From Candidatus Woesearchaeota archaeon (GTDB lineage Archaea > Nanobdellota > Nanobdellia > Woesearchaeales > GW2011-AR9): 44,439 nt of DNA. This document shows, in pieces, positions 8,257 to 15,815 of this stretch. Position 1 is the first letter of the stretch. Each line of letters begins with the position of its first letter. The DNA is taken from assembly GCA_016214025.1 (NCBI GenBank), contig JACRPH010000047.1:1-44439 (forward strand), written 5' to 3'. The position numbers were made by a program, and so were the translations under genes. Below the pieces are notes generated by a model, which was not told the origin of the DNA, did not search any database, and saw only the letters and a list, made by a program, of their open reading frames with translations.

Positions 8257-8319
8257 AAATGAATGCTGAAGACTGGTTCAAAGAAAGATTTATATTCTTA
8301 CTAAAAATACTCTAAACTC

Positions 8320-9192
8320 ATGGAATTGATAATTCTGGGCTCAGGTGGGTGTACCATGATTCCCAGGGCTGCTTGTTCTTGTAAAGTCTGCAAAGAGGCA
8401 CGCCGCAAAGGTCTTCCTTATTCTCGTAGCGGAGCAGCTCTATTCGTTAAAGACATTAATGCTTTAGTTGATACTCCTGAAGAGGTTTTTTCCCAGTTGA
8501 ATCGAGAGAATATATTAAAAGTAAGGCACATTTTTTACACCCACTGGCATCCAGACCACACTTTAGGGATGAGAGTAGTTGAACAAATAAGCACAGACTG
8601 GCTAAGAAAGTATCTTAAGCTGAAACCTGATAAGCCTAAAGTTAAAGTTTATGCTTTGAAAGAGGTTATGAACGACCTACAAGCAATAAAAAACAAATTT
8701 GGATCATACTTTTTGCACTATGAGACAATTGGTGCAATCGAAACAAAAACCATTACTGAAAATAAAGAGTTAACCCTTGGCAACATAAATGTTATTCCCG
8801 TTCCGGTTTTGGAGGGGCCAGGGAGAAGTTCTACGGTGTTTGTCTTTAAAGAAGGAAACAAAAAGGTCATTTATGCTCCTTGTGACCTTCGGCCTTTTCC
8901 AGAGACTAACCTCCTTTTGAAGAATTCAGATGTACTTATCTTGGGTGGAGCTATACCAGATGGCGCATTAAAAAAAGGTTATGTTGTCCCAGAGAACAAT
9001 GTTCTAAGAAAAGAACAGTTTTCATTTTCAGAGATAATCAAATTAATAAAAAAACTGAAAGCTAAGAGAACCATTTTAACGCATTTGGAAGAAGAATGGG
9101 GGAAATCTTACACTGATTACTTGAAGTTAGAGAAAAAATATGCAAGATATAATATTTCTTTTGCTTTTGATGGAATGAGAATAAAACTGTGA
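8320..9192 (+). CDS. MBL-fold metallohydrolase, PhnP-like
   Basis: A 290-residue metallo-beta-lactamase fold protein. The zinc motif HWHPDH is at residues 75-80. The N-terminus starts directly with a beta strand, ELIILGSGG, followed by a Cys cluster (C19, C21, C24) in the place where PhnP-type phosphodiesterases bind a structural zinc. A late ILTHLEEEW segment supplies a further metal ligand. A cyclic phosphodiester or similar phosphoester substrate is likely by family, but the exact one is unknown. Confidence 0.82.
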   Translation: MELIILGSGGCTMIPRAACSCKVCKEARRKGLPYSRSGAALFVKDINALVDTPEEVFSQLNRENILKVRHIFYTHWHPDHTLGMRVVEQISTDWLRKYLKLKPDKPKVKVYALKEVMNDLQAIKNKFGSYFLHYETIGAIETKTITENKELTLGNINVIPVPVLEGPGRSSTVFVFKEGNKKVIYAPCDLRPFPETNLLLKNSDVLILGGAIPDGALKKGYVVPENNVLRKEQFSFSEIIKLIKKLKAKRTILTHLEEEWGKSYTDYLKLEKKYARYNISFAFDGMRIKL

Positions 9193-9248
9193 ATGCTAAC
9201 CGTGACCACTAAAAAATAAAAAGGGGCAGAGCATGGAAAAAGGCAAAC

Positions 9249-9345
9249 TATACTCGATGACATAAATTTTTATACAAAAGAGTATGTCATCTCCTAATAA
9301 GTAAGTGACATTTTGTACAAAAACTAATGTCACTTACTATAATTG
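9249..9345 (+). repeat. Double-dyad repeat, copy A
   Basis: 97 nt, nearly identical to the reverse complement of 20636-20731. It contains two dyads. GATGACATA (9256-9264) pairs with TATGTCATC (9283-9291). AGTAAGTGACATT (9300-9312) pairs perfectly with AATGTCACTTACT (9326-9338). The start codon of the DUF1016 gene (9327) lies inside the second dyad. It could be an operator, a small non-autonomous mobile element or a paired-hairpin RNA. Confidence 0.85.
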
Positions 9346-10382
9346 TAAAAAACGAGTTTATTACGGTAGTCCAAGAAATAAAGTTGATAATCAATAAAGC
9401 CAGATATAATGCTTTTACTGCTGTAAATACAGAAATGCTGAAAGCATATTTTGAAATTGGCAGAAAAATTGTTGAAGAAGAGCAAAAAGGCCAGAAAAGG
9501 GCAGAATATGGCCAGAATTTATTGGAAGCAATAAGTAAAGAATTGACTTTGGAATTTGGTAGAGGATTCAGCGCTACTGCACTAAAAAACATGCGGATTT
9601 TTTACAAGATTTATAAAGATAAGATTGGTCAGTCAGTGACTGACGAATTCTACAAGCTAAGTTGGACACATTATTGTGAATTAATCAAAATAGAAGATGA
9701 ACCAAAAAGAAAGTATTTTGAGAAGTATGCCGTAGCTGAAAATTTAAGCGTCCGAGACTTGAAACGGCAAATGTATTCCCTTCATTATGAAAGATTACAT
9801 TTAAGTAAAGATAAAAAAGCTTTGATAGAGTATGAACGAAAAAGCAACATTCCAACTAGAAGTGAAGAATTAATCAAAGACCCTTATGTGCTTGAATTCT
9901 TGGATTTAGATGAAAAAAGTGAGTATACAGAAAAAGAGTTAGAAATCGGAATACTTGATAAGCTGCAAAGATTTATGCTGGAATTAGGACAAGGTTTTAG
10001 TTTTGTTGCCCGGCAGAAGAGGATTACTTTAGACAATGATCATTTTTATATTGATTTGCTATTCTATAATATTTATCTTAAATGTTATGTGGTGATTGAT
10101 TTGAAAACTCGAAAATTTAAGCACGAAGATGCTGGACAAATGAATTTTTATTTAAATTATATTAAAAAAGAGCTTAATAAAGAAGGAGATAATGAACCAG
10201 TTGGGATAATACTTTGTACTGAAAAAGATAGTGTTCAGGCGGAGTTTGCTATTTCAGGAATAGAGAATAAGATGTTTGCTTCTAAGTATAAATTATACTT
10301 GCCTACAGCAGAAGAATTGAAGCGGGAGTTGGTTAAAGAAAGAGAGATGGTTTTGAGAGAACGGGGCGTAGAATATGAATGA
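9327..10382 (+). CDS. DUF1016 (YhcG-type) PDDEXK nuclease
   Basis: A 351-residue protein with the usual two-part layout. The N-terminal helical DUF1016 domain (INKARYNAFTAVNTEMLKAYFEIGRKIVEEEQ, then TALKNMRIFYKIY) is followed by a PDDEXK nuclease core around residues 210-300 (IDLLFYNIYLKCYVVIDLKTRKF, with the Asp and the D-x-K pair visible). Family members are linked to mobile elements and restriction-like defence. The first four codons lie in repeat A, and an alternative start further in would cut the conserved helix. No methylase or partner gene is adjacent. Confidence 0.82.
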   Translation: MSLTIIVKNEFITVVQEIKLIINKARYNAFTAVNTEMLKAYFEIGRKIVEEEQKGQKRAEYGQNLLEAISKELTLEFGRGFSATALKNMRIFYKIYKDKIGQSVTDEFYKLSWTHYCELIKIEDEPKRKYFEKYAVAENLSVRDLKRQMYSLHYERLHLSKDKKALIEYERKSNIPTRSEELIKDPYVLEFLDLDEKSEYTEKELEIGILDKLQRFMLELGQGFSFVARQKRITLDNDHFYIDLLFYNIYLKCYVVIDLKTRKFKHEDAGQMNFYLNYIKKELNKEGDNEPVGIILCTEKDSVQAEFAISGIENKMFASKYKLYLPTAEELKRELVKEREMVLRERGVEYE

Positions 10383-10446
10383 AGTTATCTATTAAAACCG
10401 CAAAACGGTGGAATATTTTATAAACTTCAAAGTAAAGCAGTTCTCC

Positions 10447-11034
10447 ATGTCCAAACAAGTCTTCATCATCCACGGCTGGGGCGGAAGCCCGGATACAGAT
10501 TGGCACCCTTGGCTTAAACAGGAATTAGAAAGAAAAGGATTTAAAGTTGAGGTTCCGGCCATGCCCGATTCGTTTAATCCAAAGATTCATTCCTGGGTTT
10601 CTACGTTAAAGAAAGCGGTGGGAAAGAGTGATAAAGATACTTATTTTATCGGACATAGCATTGGCTGCCAAACTATTTTGAGATATGTTGAGAAATTAAA
10701 CCAAAGCGAAAAGGTTGGAGGCGTTATTTTTGTGGCTGGCTGGCTCCACCTAACCGTTGATACATGGGATGAGAATTATACTGAAGAAATTGCTGCACCC
10801 TGGTTGAATACGCCGATTGATTTTAATAAGATTAAAGAGCATGCCACCCAAATGGTAGATTTTTACTCTGAAAATGATCCTTACGTTCCCGTAACCGATT
10901 CTATCCTCTTTAAAGAGAAATTGGATGCCAAGAGCATTTCTGTGGGCAATAAGGGGCACGTATCGGGAGAAGACAGAGTAAAAGAAGTTCCTTTTGTGGT
11001 GGAGGAGTTGATGAGGATGGTGAAAATATATTAG
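10447..11034 (+). CDS. RBBP9/YdeN-family alpha/beta hydrolase
   Basis: About 195 residues starting MSKQVFIIHGWGG, where HGWGG is the oxyanion-hole motif. The nucleophile elbow GHSIGC supplies the serine, and DFYSENDPYVP and GNKGHVS supply the Asp and His of the triad. An in-frame start exists 39 nt earlier, but the TTTTATAAA box at 10416 lies about 30 nt before this ATG, so the shorter form is chosen. The family consists of small serine hydrolases of poorly known substrate. Confidence 0.82.
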   Translation: MSKQVFIIHGWGGSPDTDWHPWLKQELERKGFKVEVPAMPDSFNPKIHSWVSTLKKAVGKSDKDTYFIGHSIGCQTILRYVEKLNQSEKVGGVIFVAGWLHLTVDTWDENYTEEIAAPWLNTPIDFNKIKEHATQMVDFYSENDPYVPVTDSILFKEKLDAKSISVGNKGHVSGEDRVKEVPFVVEELMRMVKIY

Positions 11035-11098
11035 AAAAAGATTAAATTAATCCTCCTGCTTCTTCTGGCCGGATTATTTGTATTCCTCTCTTTCATAG

Positions 11099-11374
11099 TC
11101 AGTTCTTCTCTGCTCTGACCCTCTGAACAATTTCAGGAACGCTACTTTCTTTTATTCCCAAGAGTTCAGCTCTTTTTCTCCCTCTTAAAGCCATTGTTTT
11201 TAGGCTTTGAATCAATTCTTCCTTGCTCGGCGTAATAATCTTCTTTAAGATAATGGTGTCTTTAGTTCCCACTACCGCAAAAACAGTCCCTTCGTCCACG
11301 TGAACTTCCTCGCGTATGTCCTGAGGGATTACGATTTGCCCTTTGGATGACATCCTTACTGTTTCAACATTCAT
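11099..11374 (-). CDS. AbrB/MazE/SpoVT-type DNA-binding protein
   Basis: A 91-residue protein whose first 45 residues form the swapped-hairpin AbrB fold (VRMSSKGQIVIPQDIREEVHVDEGTVFAVV). The start is fixed by GGAGGT 7 nt before the ATG. The C-terminal helical tail is basic (LRGRKRAELLGI). Such proteins are often antitoxins or dimeric repressors. No toxin gene is next to it; the stretch from 11390 to 11556 holds only promoter-like AT-rich boxes and a doubtful 33-codon ORF. Confidence 0.8.
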   Translation of the reverse strand: MNVETVRMSSKGQIVIPQDIREEVHVDEGTVFAVVGTKDTIILKKIITPSKEELIQSLKTMALRGRKRAELLGIKESSVPEIVQRVRAEKN

Positions 11375-11574
11375 TTTAATTACCTCCAATTGTCTTACTT
11401 TCTTACTCTAAGCATAGCTTATTTAAATACTTTTCTATGGAATACGAAGACCACCCAATCAAAGAAAAATGGTTTTTATTCTTAATCTTCTACGATGCTA
11501 GCAATAATTGGAAGAAGAGGCTTACTATCAATAAGTAGCAAAACATTTATAAATGAGTGATGATTTTAAGACCT

Positions 11575-11865
11575 ATGATCCCTGAAGTGTTATTAAATAT
11601 AGCCAGATATAGAGTAAGTACGAGTGATGATTTAAGTGTTATTTGCAGAAACGCACAGACAATTAGAAGAATTGGAGAGAATACACCCTATTTATATGAA
11701 AGGGCCCAAAATGCATTTGATGCCGCATTAGGTAAATATAACACTCTGCTCAACCAGCGATTAGACAATTACTTAAAAATTATTCTAACAGAAAAAGGGG
11801 ATACAAATAGACATATAATTATAGTTGATCCCTCCACAATTGATACTAACTTAAGCGGGCTGTAA
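11575..11865 (+). CDS. Hypothetical 96-residue protein
   Basis: A small, probably helical protein (IPEVLLNIARYRVSTSDDLSVICRNAQTIRRIG) with no recognised family. ATG 11575 was chosen because TTTATAAA (11546-11553) is 29 nt upstream; in-frame starts at 11557 and 11560 would be too close to it. Its last codons overlap the 3' end of the convergent deacetylase gene by 15 nt. Confidence 0.5.
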   Translation: MIPEVLLNIARYRVSTSDDLSVICRNAQTIRRIGENTPYLYERAQNAFDAALGKYNTLLNQRLDNYLKIILTEKGDTNRHIIIVDPSTIDTNLSGL

Positions 11866-13041
11866 TCTTAAAGTTTTCATCGCACGCTCGATTAGCTGTT
11901 TAAATTTATTTATAACTTTAATCTTAAACATATAATTTGCACCAGTAATTCTTTTTGAAAATTCGTCTAAATCAACTTGATTAGAAATTTCAATTCTACT
12001 GATGTACCTTGGATCTGTAAACCGATGAATAAATGAAGAGAAAAGGTGTCTCAAAGAAATTAGAGCAGCCCATTGGTCTCTTTTTACAAGAGCAAAAATT
12101 GAATTAACATTATGCACATCTGTAGTTAACATCACTTTAAAACCTACTTTTTCAGCTATTTTAACCACATCTCTTTGATAAAAGTTGAAAGGCCAAGCTA
12201 ATACTTCATTATTTTGGTCCGGGAAATGAGTATCTAAATACCCTTTAGATTTTTTTAAATCAGCTTCCATTAAAGCCAAAAACTCTTCCCTGCTTTTAGT
12301 TTTAAAAAGAGTATTAATGTCGGATTCACCCAAATGATGTAAATCATGACTATGAGAAATAATCTGCCATCCTTCTCTTGAAAATTGTCTTAGCTGTGCG
12401 AGATCTAAGGTGCTTTCACAATCAGTTTTATTTATAAACACGGGTTCACCAACCCTCTTTGTTACAATTGATATTACCGCCCTAAAATTATATTGGGCCA
12501 TTATTGCTCTCACCAGGTTTAAATTTACAAATCCATCATCAAATGTTATTATAACTGGTTTTCTCAGAAGGATTTCACCTTTCAAATATTGTTGTAGTTC
12601 AATGAATGTTATCGGCTGATACCCCTGCTTTTTTAACCATTCCATCTGCTGTTCAAACTTTTTCTTACTAACGGTATACCTAGATTTAGGATTATTTTCT
12701 TCACTAATATTATGGTACATCAGAACAGGAACATTTACGATTTCTCCAATTAATTTTTCATGTGCTTTTATAATTTTTTCACCGACAACACGGATATGCT
12801 CTAAAGCATCCAAAGTTTGACTCTTTACATTGTCAGTTTTTATACAGGCAGCATAATTTATATTTATCTCAGCTTTAATTGCAATACACTCTTTTAATTT
12901 TCTAACTAGATCTTCTTCATGTTCTTTGGCTTTGCCACCGCCAATTTTTAGTCCTTCCTGAAAATTACTAACCTCTTTTCCAATCTGTTCTAATTTATTC
13001 TGTACTGACTTTAGAAAAGTTAAATAATCTGTTGTTTTCAT
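11851..13041 (-). CDS. Polysaccharide deacetylase (NodB-homology) with N-terminal helical region
   Basis: A 396-residue protein. Residues 1-105 are helical and unassigned. From about 110 the carbohydrate esterase 4 fold is clear: VPVLMYHNIS, then the metal/catalytic motif TFDDGFVN, then HSHDLHH (His ligands), then the AWPFNFY strand. The family removes N- or O-acetyl groups from cell-surface polysaccharides. No signal peptide is visible, which is unusual for a surface enzyme. A GGAGGT site lies 11 nt before the ATG. The gene ends convergently on the 96-residue gene. Confidence 0.82.
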   Translation of the reverse strand: MKTTDYLTFLKSVQNKLEQIGKEVSNFQEGLKIGGGKAKEHEEDLVRKLKECIAIKAEININYAACIKTDNVKSQTLDALEHIRVVGEKIIKAHEKLIGEIVNVPVLMYHNISEENNPKSRYTVSKKKFEQQMEWLKKQGYQPITFIELQQYLKGEILLRKPVIITFDDGFVNLNLVRAIMAQYNFRAVISIVTKRVGEPVFINKTDCESTLDLAQLRQFSREGWQIISHSHDLHHLGESDINTLFKTKSREEFLALMEADLKKSKGYLDTHFPDQNNEVLAWPFNFYQRDVVKIAEKVGFKVMLTTDVHNVNSIFALVKRDQWAALISLRHLFSSFIHRFTDPRYISRIEISNQVDLDEFSKRITGANYMFKIKVINKFKQLIERAMKTLRLQPA

Positions 13042-13127
13042 TATAGTGGTAACCTCCAGAGTAATGAATTAATTGAGGGATATAAATCTTTTGTATTCTT
13101 TTTCAGAGCTCCATCCGCCCTACCGTT

Positions 13128-13403
13128 TCAATACATCACAATCTTCGGTATCCCTTTGGGCTCTTCTTTCTTCTTCCCATCAACCAGATTCAGGAACGAG
13201 CCGAAGTTAGGTGCTGTATCTGGAGTTGCTTTAGGTGCAGGCTCATCTCCAAACATGCTCATTAAATTGGTAGAATCTGCTGGAGTAGCAGTTGGCTGGT
13301 TGGAATATATACCAGAACTGTTCCCAATCATTCCATTTAACAGCGCAATTACTTTCTTAATATCTTCATGATTATCTTCTTTAGTATCAATGGTTATTTT
13401 CAT
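13128..13403 (-). CDS. Hypothetical 91-residue protein with Pro/Ala linker
   Basis: It begins MKITIDTKEDNHEDIKKVIALLNGMIG, a short strand plus helix, followed by a Pro/Ala/Thr-rich stretch (EPAPKATPDTAPNFG) and a charged end. No family is recognised. It is a stand-alone gene between the deacetylase and tRNA-Gly, with ordinary codon use. Confidence 0.55.
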   Translation of the reverse strand: MKITIDTKEDNHEDIKKVIALLNGMIGNSSGIYSNQPTATPADSTNLMSMFGDEPAPKATPDTAPNFGSFLNLVDGKKKEEPKGIPKIVMY

Positions 13404-13479
13404 ACGGCGAGCACCACAGCTTAGAAAAACAAAAGAGTATTTAAAGTTTTAGGAGGTGTTTAAGAAAATAAAGGATGAT

Positions 13480-13598
13480 GCGTCGGCCGGGATTCGAACT
13501 TCCGAATGTCCATCCTTTAAAGACATTTCCCGGATCATCAGCTCTCATCACCTTCTGGTTTGGAAGGCTGAGATACTAAGCCATTATACCACCGACGC
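13480..13598 (-). tRNA. tRNA-Gly (anticodon UCC) with two introns
   Basis: On the minus strand a full cloverleaf can be drawn once two segments are removed. The acceptor is GCGTCGG/CCGACGC (7 bp). The anticodon stem is TCAGC/GCTGA with loop CTTCCAA (anticodon TCC). The T stem is CCGGG/CCCGG with loop TTCGAAT. Intron 1 (about 13543-13559, 17 nt) is at the canonical site after position 37. Intron 2 (about 13499-13528, 30 nt) interrupts the T arm next to position 53 and carries an AATGTC/GACATT hairpin. The mature length would be 72 nt. CCA is not encoded. Exact splice points are uncertain by a few bases. Confidence 0.85.
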
Positions 13599-13705
13599 AC
13601 TTTAGGTTCATTCAGAGGAGTTATTTATTAAAGTTTTGGCTGAATTGTTTCTCTTATACTCACACCACCAAAATGTTTTTAAACTGGTTTGTCTTGCTTG
13701 AGCTT

Positions 13706-14224
13706 ATGGCAACTGAACTTAAAGGACAGCTTTGTCCAGCGTGCGGAGAGAACAAATCCATACTTCGAGAGGATGAAGTAGATATACCGCACTTCGGCAA
13801 AGTTTACGTATTGACCTTAGAATGTGAAGCGTGCGGCTATAAAAAATCAGACCTAGAGCCAGCCGAAGAGAAAGAGCCATGTAGATTTACCTTTGAACTG
13901 GAATCCGATGTTGATCTAAATGTAAAAGTAGTCAAGTCCGGAGAAGCTACGTTAAAAATTCCTCACATCATCACCATTGAGCCGGGGGTGGCATCTGATG
14001 GATACATCACCAATATTGAAGGCCTGCTGGAAAAAGTCAAGAAGATGATAGAATCGTCAGTAGATGCAGAAGAAGACGATGATGATGCAGTAAAGAAATC
14101 GAAGAACTTAATTAAGAAATTAAACCGTGCTCTTGCCGGCCAGGAAAAGCTAAAGATAATCATTGAAGACCCGACGGGACATTCTGCGATTATATCCGAT
14201 AAAGCGGTGAAGAGCAAACTATAA
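13706..14224 (+). CDS. ZPR1-type zinc-finger protein
   Basis: About 172 residues. The zinc finger is CPACGENK with CEACGYKKSD (two C-x2-C pairs about 30 residues apart), followed by the beta-rich ZPR1 core (IPHIITIEPGVASDGYITNIEGLLEKV). Archaeal ZPR1 proteins are single-unit homologues of the eukaryotic translation-factor-associated protein. The start was chosen from the GTTTTTAAA box near 13675, about 30 nt upstream; the in-frame ATG at 13673 would overlap that box. A Glu/Asp-rich linker lies near residue 125. Confidence 0.85.
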   Translation: MATELKGQLCPACGENKSILREDEVDIPHFGKVYVLTLECEACGYKKSDLEPAEEKEPCRFTFELESDVDLNVKVVKSGEATLKIPHIITIEPGVASDGYITNIEGLLEKVKKMIESSVDAEEDDDDAVKKSKNLIKKLNRALAGQEKLKIIIEDPTGHSAIISDKAVKSKL

Positions 14225-14280
14225 CGCTTTCATTTTAGAGTAGTTAAGTTTATATATTAGTGGTCTCTCAGAAAAATAAG

Positions 14281-14724
14281 ATGGCACAAACTTCTGTCGT
14301 AGAAAATTTAGGCCAATTAAAGGACTTTTTCCGTAAAGGGTATTTAATATTCACCGATGATAGCGATAATTTAGGAATTGACGGGCATCTTCATGAAGTC
14401 GGATTAACTGTGGATATGGAAAAGGCCATGACCGTGTATCTGCCCAATGCATGGTATTTAAAAGGCAGGGACGGTTTTATTCGATATCATCCCGTGACAG
14501 CAGAAATGCCTTTTCAGGAGATAGCTGCAGAAGGGCTGATTACCAGAATTGATTTTCGTGGCGGGCAGCCTCCGCTGGTTTACGATGTCTGTAAAACTAT
14601 CTTAGACCATGGGTTTCGGGTGGGCCTTCCTGGCTTAGAAGGATTCATTGAAGATATTGCCGTATTTAAGAAAGAGAAAGAGTTGTACCTTCGAGAGAAA
14701 GTTATTGCCCGATGTACTCTTTAA
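14281..14724 (+). CDS. Hypothetical 147-residue protein
   Basis: A soluble, mixed alpha/beta protein beginning MAQTSVVENLGQLKDFFRKG. No family is recognised. It has a GIDGHLHEVG segment, a DFRGGQPPLVYDVC segment and a Lys/Glu-rich end. The TTTATATA box at 14249-14256 is 32 nt before the ATG, supporting a leaderless start here and not at the GTG near 14260. I compared it with tRNA-splicing endonuclease because of the intron-rich tRNA next door, but the required motifs are absent. Confidence 0.6.
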   Translation: MAQTSVVENLGQLKDFFRKGYLIFTDDSDNLGIDGHLHEVGLTVDMEKAMTVYLPNAWYLKGRDGFIRYHPVTAEMPFQEIAAEGLITRIDFRGGQPPLVYDVCKTILDHGFRVGLPGLEGFIEDIAVFKKEKELYLREKVIARCTL

Positions 14725-14770
14725 GTAAGTTCGGCATCCAGAAATCACGCCCATCGCCTTCTCCCTGAAT

Positions 14771-15160
14771 TTACTCTATTTTCCCTTCTTCACTGGCTTC
14801 TTTAAACAGATGAGGCAAATCTATAACATACTTCCCTTCTTCTAACTTAATTATCAGTGGGTCTTTCTTGAACAGATGCACTAAGTCCAATTCATACTTC
14901 CCCGGTTTTAAAATTCTAATTGCTTCTATATCCAATACTACTGGCGCATTAGGCTCTAATTTTAAAGTAAGAATCTCCGTAACATCTTCTTCTATCTGCT
15001 TCTTGTCTTCAACCGTTAAATTGCTGAGGATTTGCTTGCCTTCATCAATATGCTGCTGTTTAATGTAGAAAAACAACCTGCCGCCGCACTTGCAGCCTTT
15101 AAGAATCTCCTGGGCTCCCTCTTGATAGAAAGTATTACAACGAACGCATTGGTGTGGCAT
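14771..15160 (-). CDS. OapC-type (DUF2072) zinc-ribbon protein
   Basis: A 129-residue archaeal protein with an N-terminal zinc ribbon (CVRCN and GCKCGGRLFFY) and a C-terminal half made of two similar strand pairs (GKYELDLVHLF and GKYVIDLPHLF). In many archaea this family sits beside DUF2073 and an Era-like GTPase, exactly as here, all on the minus strand in the order GTPase, DUF2073, zinc ribbon. The molecular role of the trio is not established. Assignment rests on the ribbon, the length and the neighbourhood. Confidence 0.78.
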   Translation of the reverse strand: MPHQCVRCNTFYQEGAQEILKGCKCGGRLFFYIKQQHIDEGKQILSNLTVEDKKQIEEDVTEILTLKLEPNAPVVLDIEAIRILKPGKYELDLVHLFKKDPLIIKLEEGKYVIDLPHLFKEASEEGKIE

Positions 15161-15254
15161 ATTCTTAAGTAAGTAGCGTTGCTTTTTAATATTTTCTCTT
15201 CCAAAGGTGTTATTTCACTAGAGACCGCACCGAGCTAAACAAAATACTCAAGAA

Positions 15255-15623
15255 CTACTTATCTCTCATAAACAGCTCAATCTTATTGGGGTTCTTCTCA
15301 ATCTTCTTCACCATAGAAGCCGGGCCGATAATAGTCATTCCTTCTCTATCACCTAAAAGAACACCAGCCATAGTGCCCCTAAGCTTCTGTAAGAAATCGC
15401 CCTTATCTTTATCCGGGTACACTACACTTATTTCAATCCCTTTAAACTTGCCGGATATCTCTTCCATGGTTATTTCAATTAAATCGGCTTCTTCTTCTTT
15501 TTTCAGGCGGCCTTCCATCAGCACAATCTTGTTCTCTTTCACAATATTCAGAAGCTTATTGATTCGTTTAGCTGAAGATAAATTCTCTATGTCTGGATAT
15601 GGAACAAATTGAAACGTAACCAT
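15255..15623 (-). CDS. DUF2073 family protein
   Basis: A 122-residue archaeal protein beginning MVTFQFVPYPDIENLSSAKRINKLLN, a recognisable start of the DUF2073 family. It is followed by IVLMEGRLKKEEEADLIEITMEEI and the GVLLGDREGMTIIGPASMVKKIEK end. An upstream in-frame extension to 15680 is rejected because a TATATAAA box lies exactly in it, 30 nt before this ATG. It is separated from the upstream GTPase by about 190 nt containing repeat C, so it has its own promoter despite the conserved gene order. Confidence 0.8.
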   Translation of the reverse strand: MVTFQFVPYPDIENLSSAKRINKLLNIVKENKIVLMEGRLKKEEEADLIEITMEEISGKFKGIEISVVYPDKDKGDFLQKLRGTMAGVLLGDREGMTIIGPASMVKKIEKNPNKIELFMRDK

Positions 15624-15693
15624 CTTCTCTGATAAACCTCTTTTATTTATATATGGTGGCGGACATAAATAGTTGAGCAATCATTATCCGACA

Positions 15694-15747
15694 CTATATA
15701 TGAAGGACATAATGTTTTTGTATGATTATTTATGTCCTTCAGTATAG
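15694..15747. repeat. Dyad repeat, copy C (half-element)
   Basis: An 11-bp perfect dyad, GAAGGACATAA (15702-15712) with TTATGTCCTTC (15730-15740), extended by outer CTATA/TATAG arms. The loop and right arm resemble the first dyad of repeats A and B (…TTTGTATAATTATTTATGTC…), so this looks like a diverged half of the same element. It lies between the Era-like GTPase and the DUF2073 promoter. Confidence 0.7.
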
Positions 15748-15815
15748 GAAATAACCTGTAGTTTTTAAATGTTGTTTTTAATTGACATCTTTGTATTATA
15801 TATCTCACCTATATC

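Noticed and set aside
11437-11538. 33-codon ORF starting MEYEDHPIKEKW between the AbrB and 96-residue genes
   Set aside because: No ribosome site, the nearest AT box is too close and better explains the minus-strand AbrB promoter, and no family is recognisable.
13480-13598. tRNA-Gly as a pseudogene because of the broken T arm
   Set aside because: All stems pair perfectly once the two segments are removed, and the inserted segment forms its own hairpin as introns do.
14281-14724. Possible tRNA-splicing endonuclease, given intron-bearing tRNA next door
   Set aside because: The catalytic Tyr/His/Lys motifs and the typical C-terminal G-x-K-F-G region are not present.
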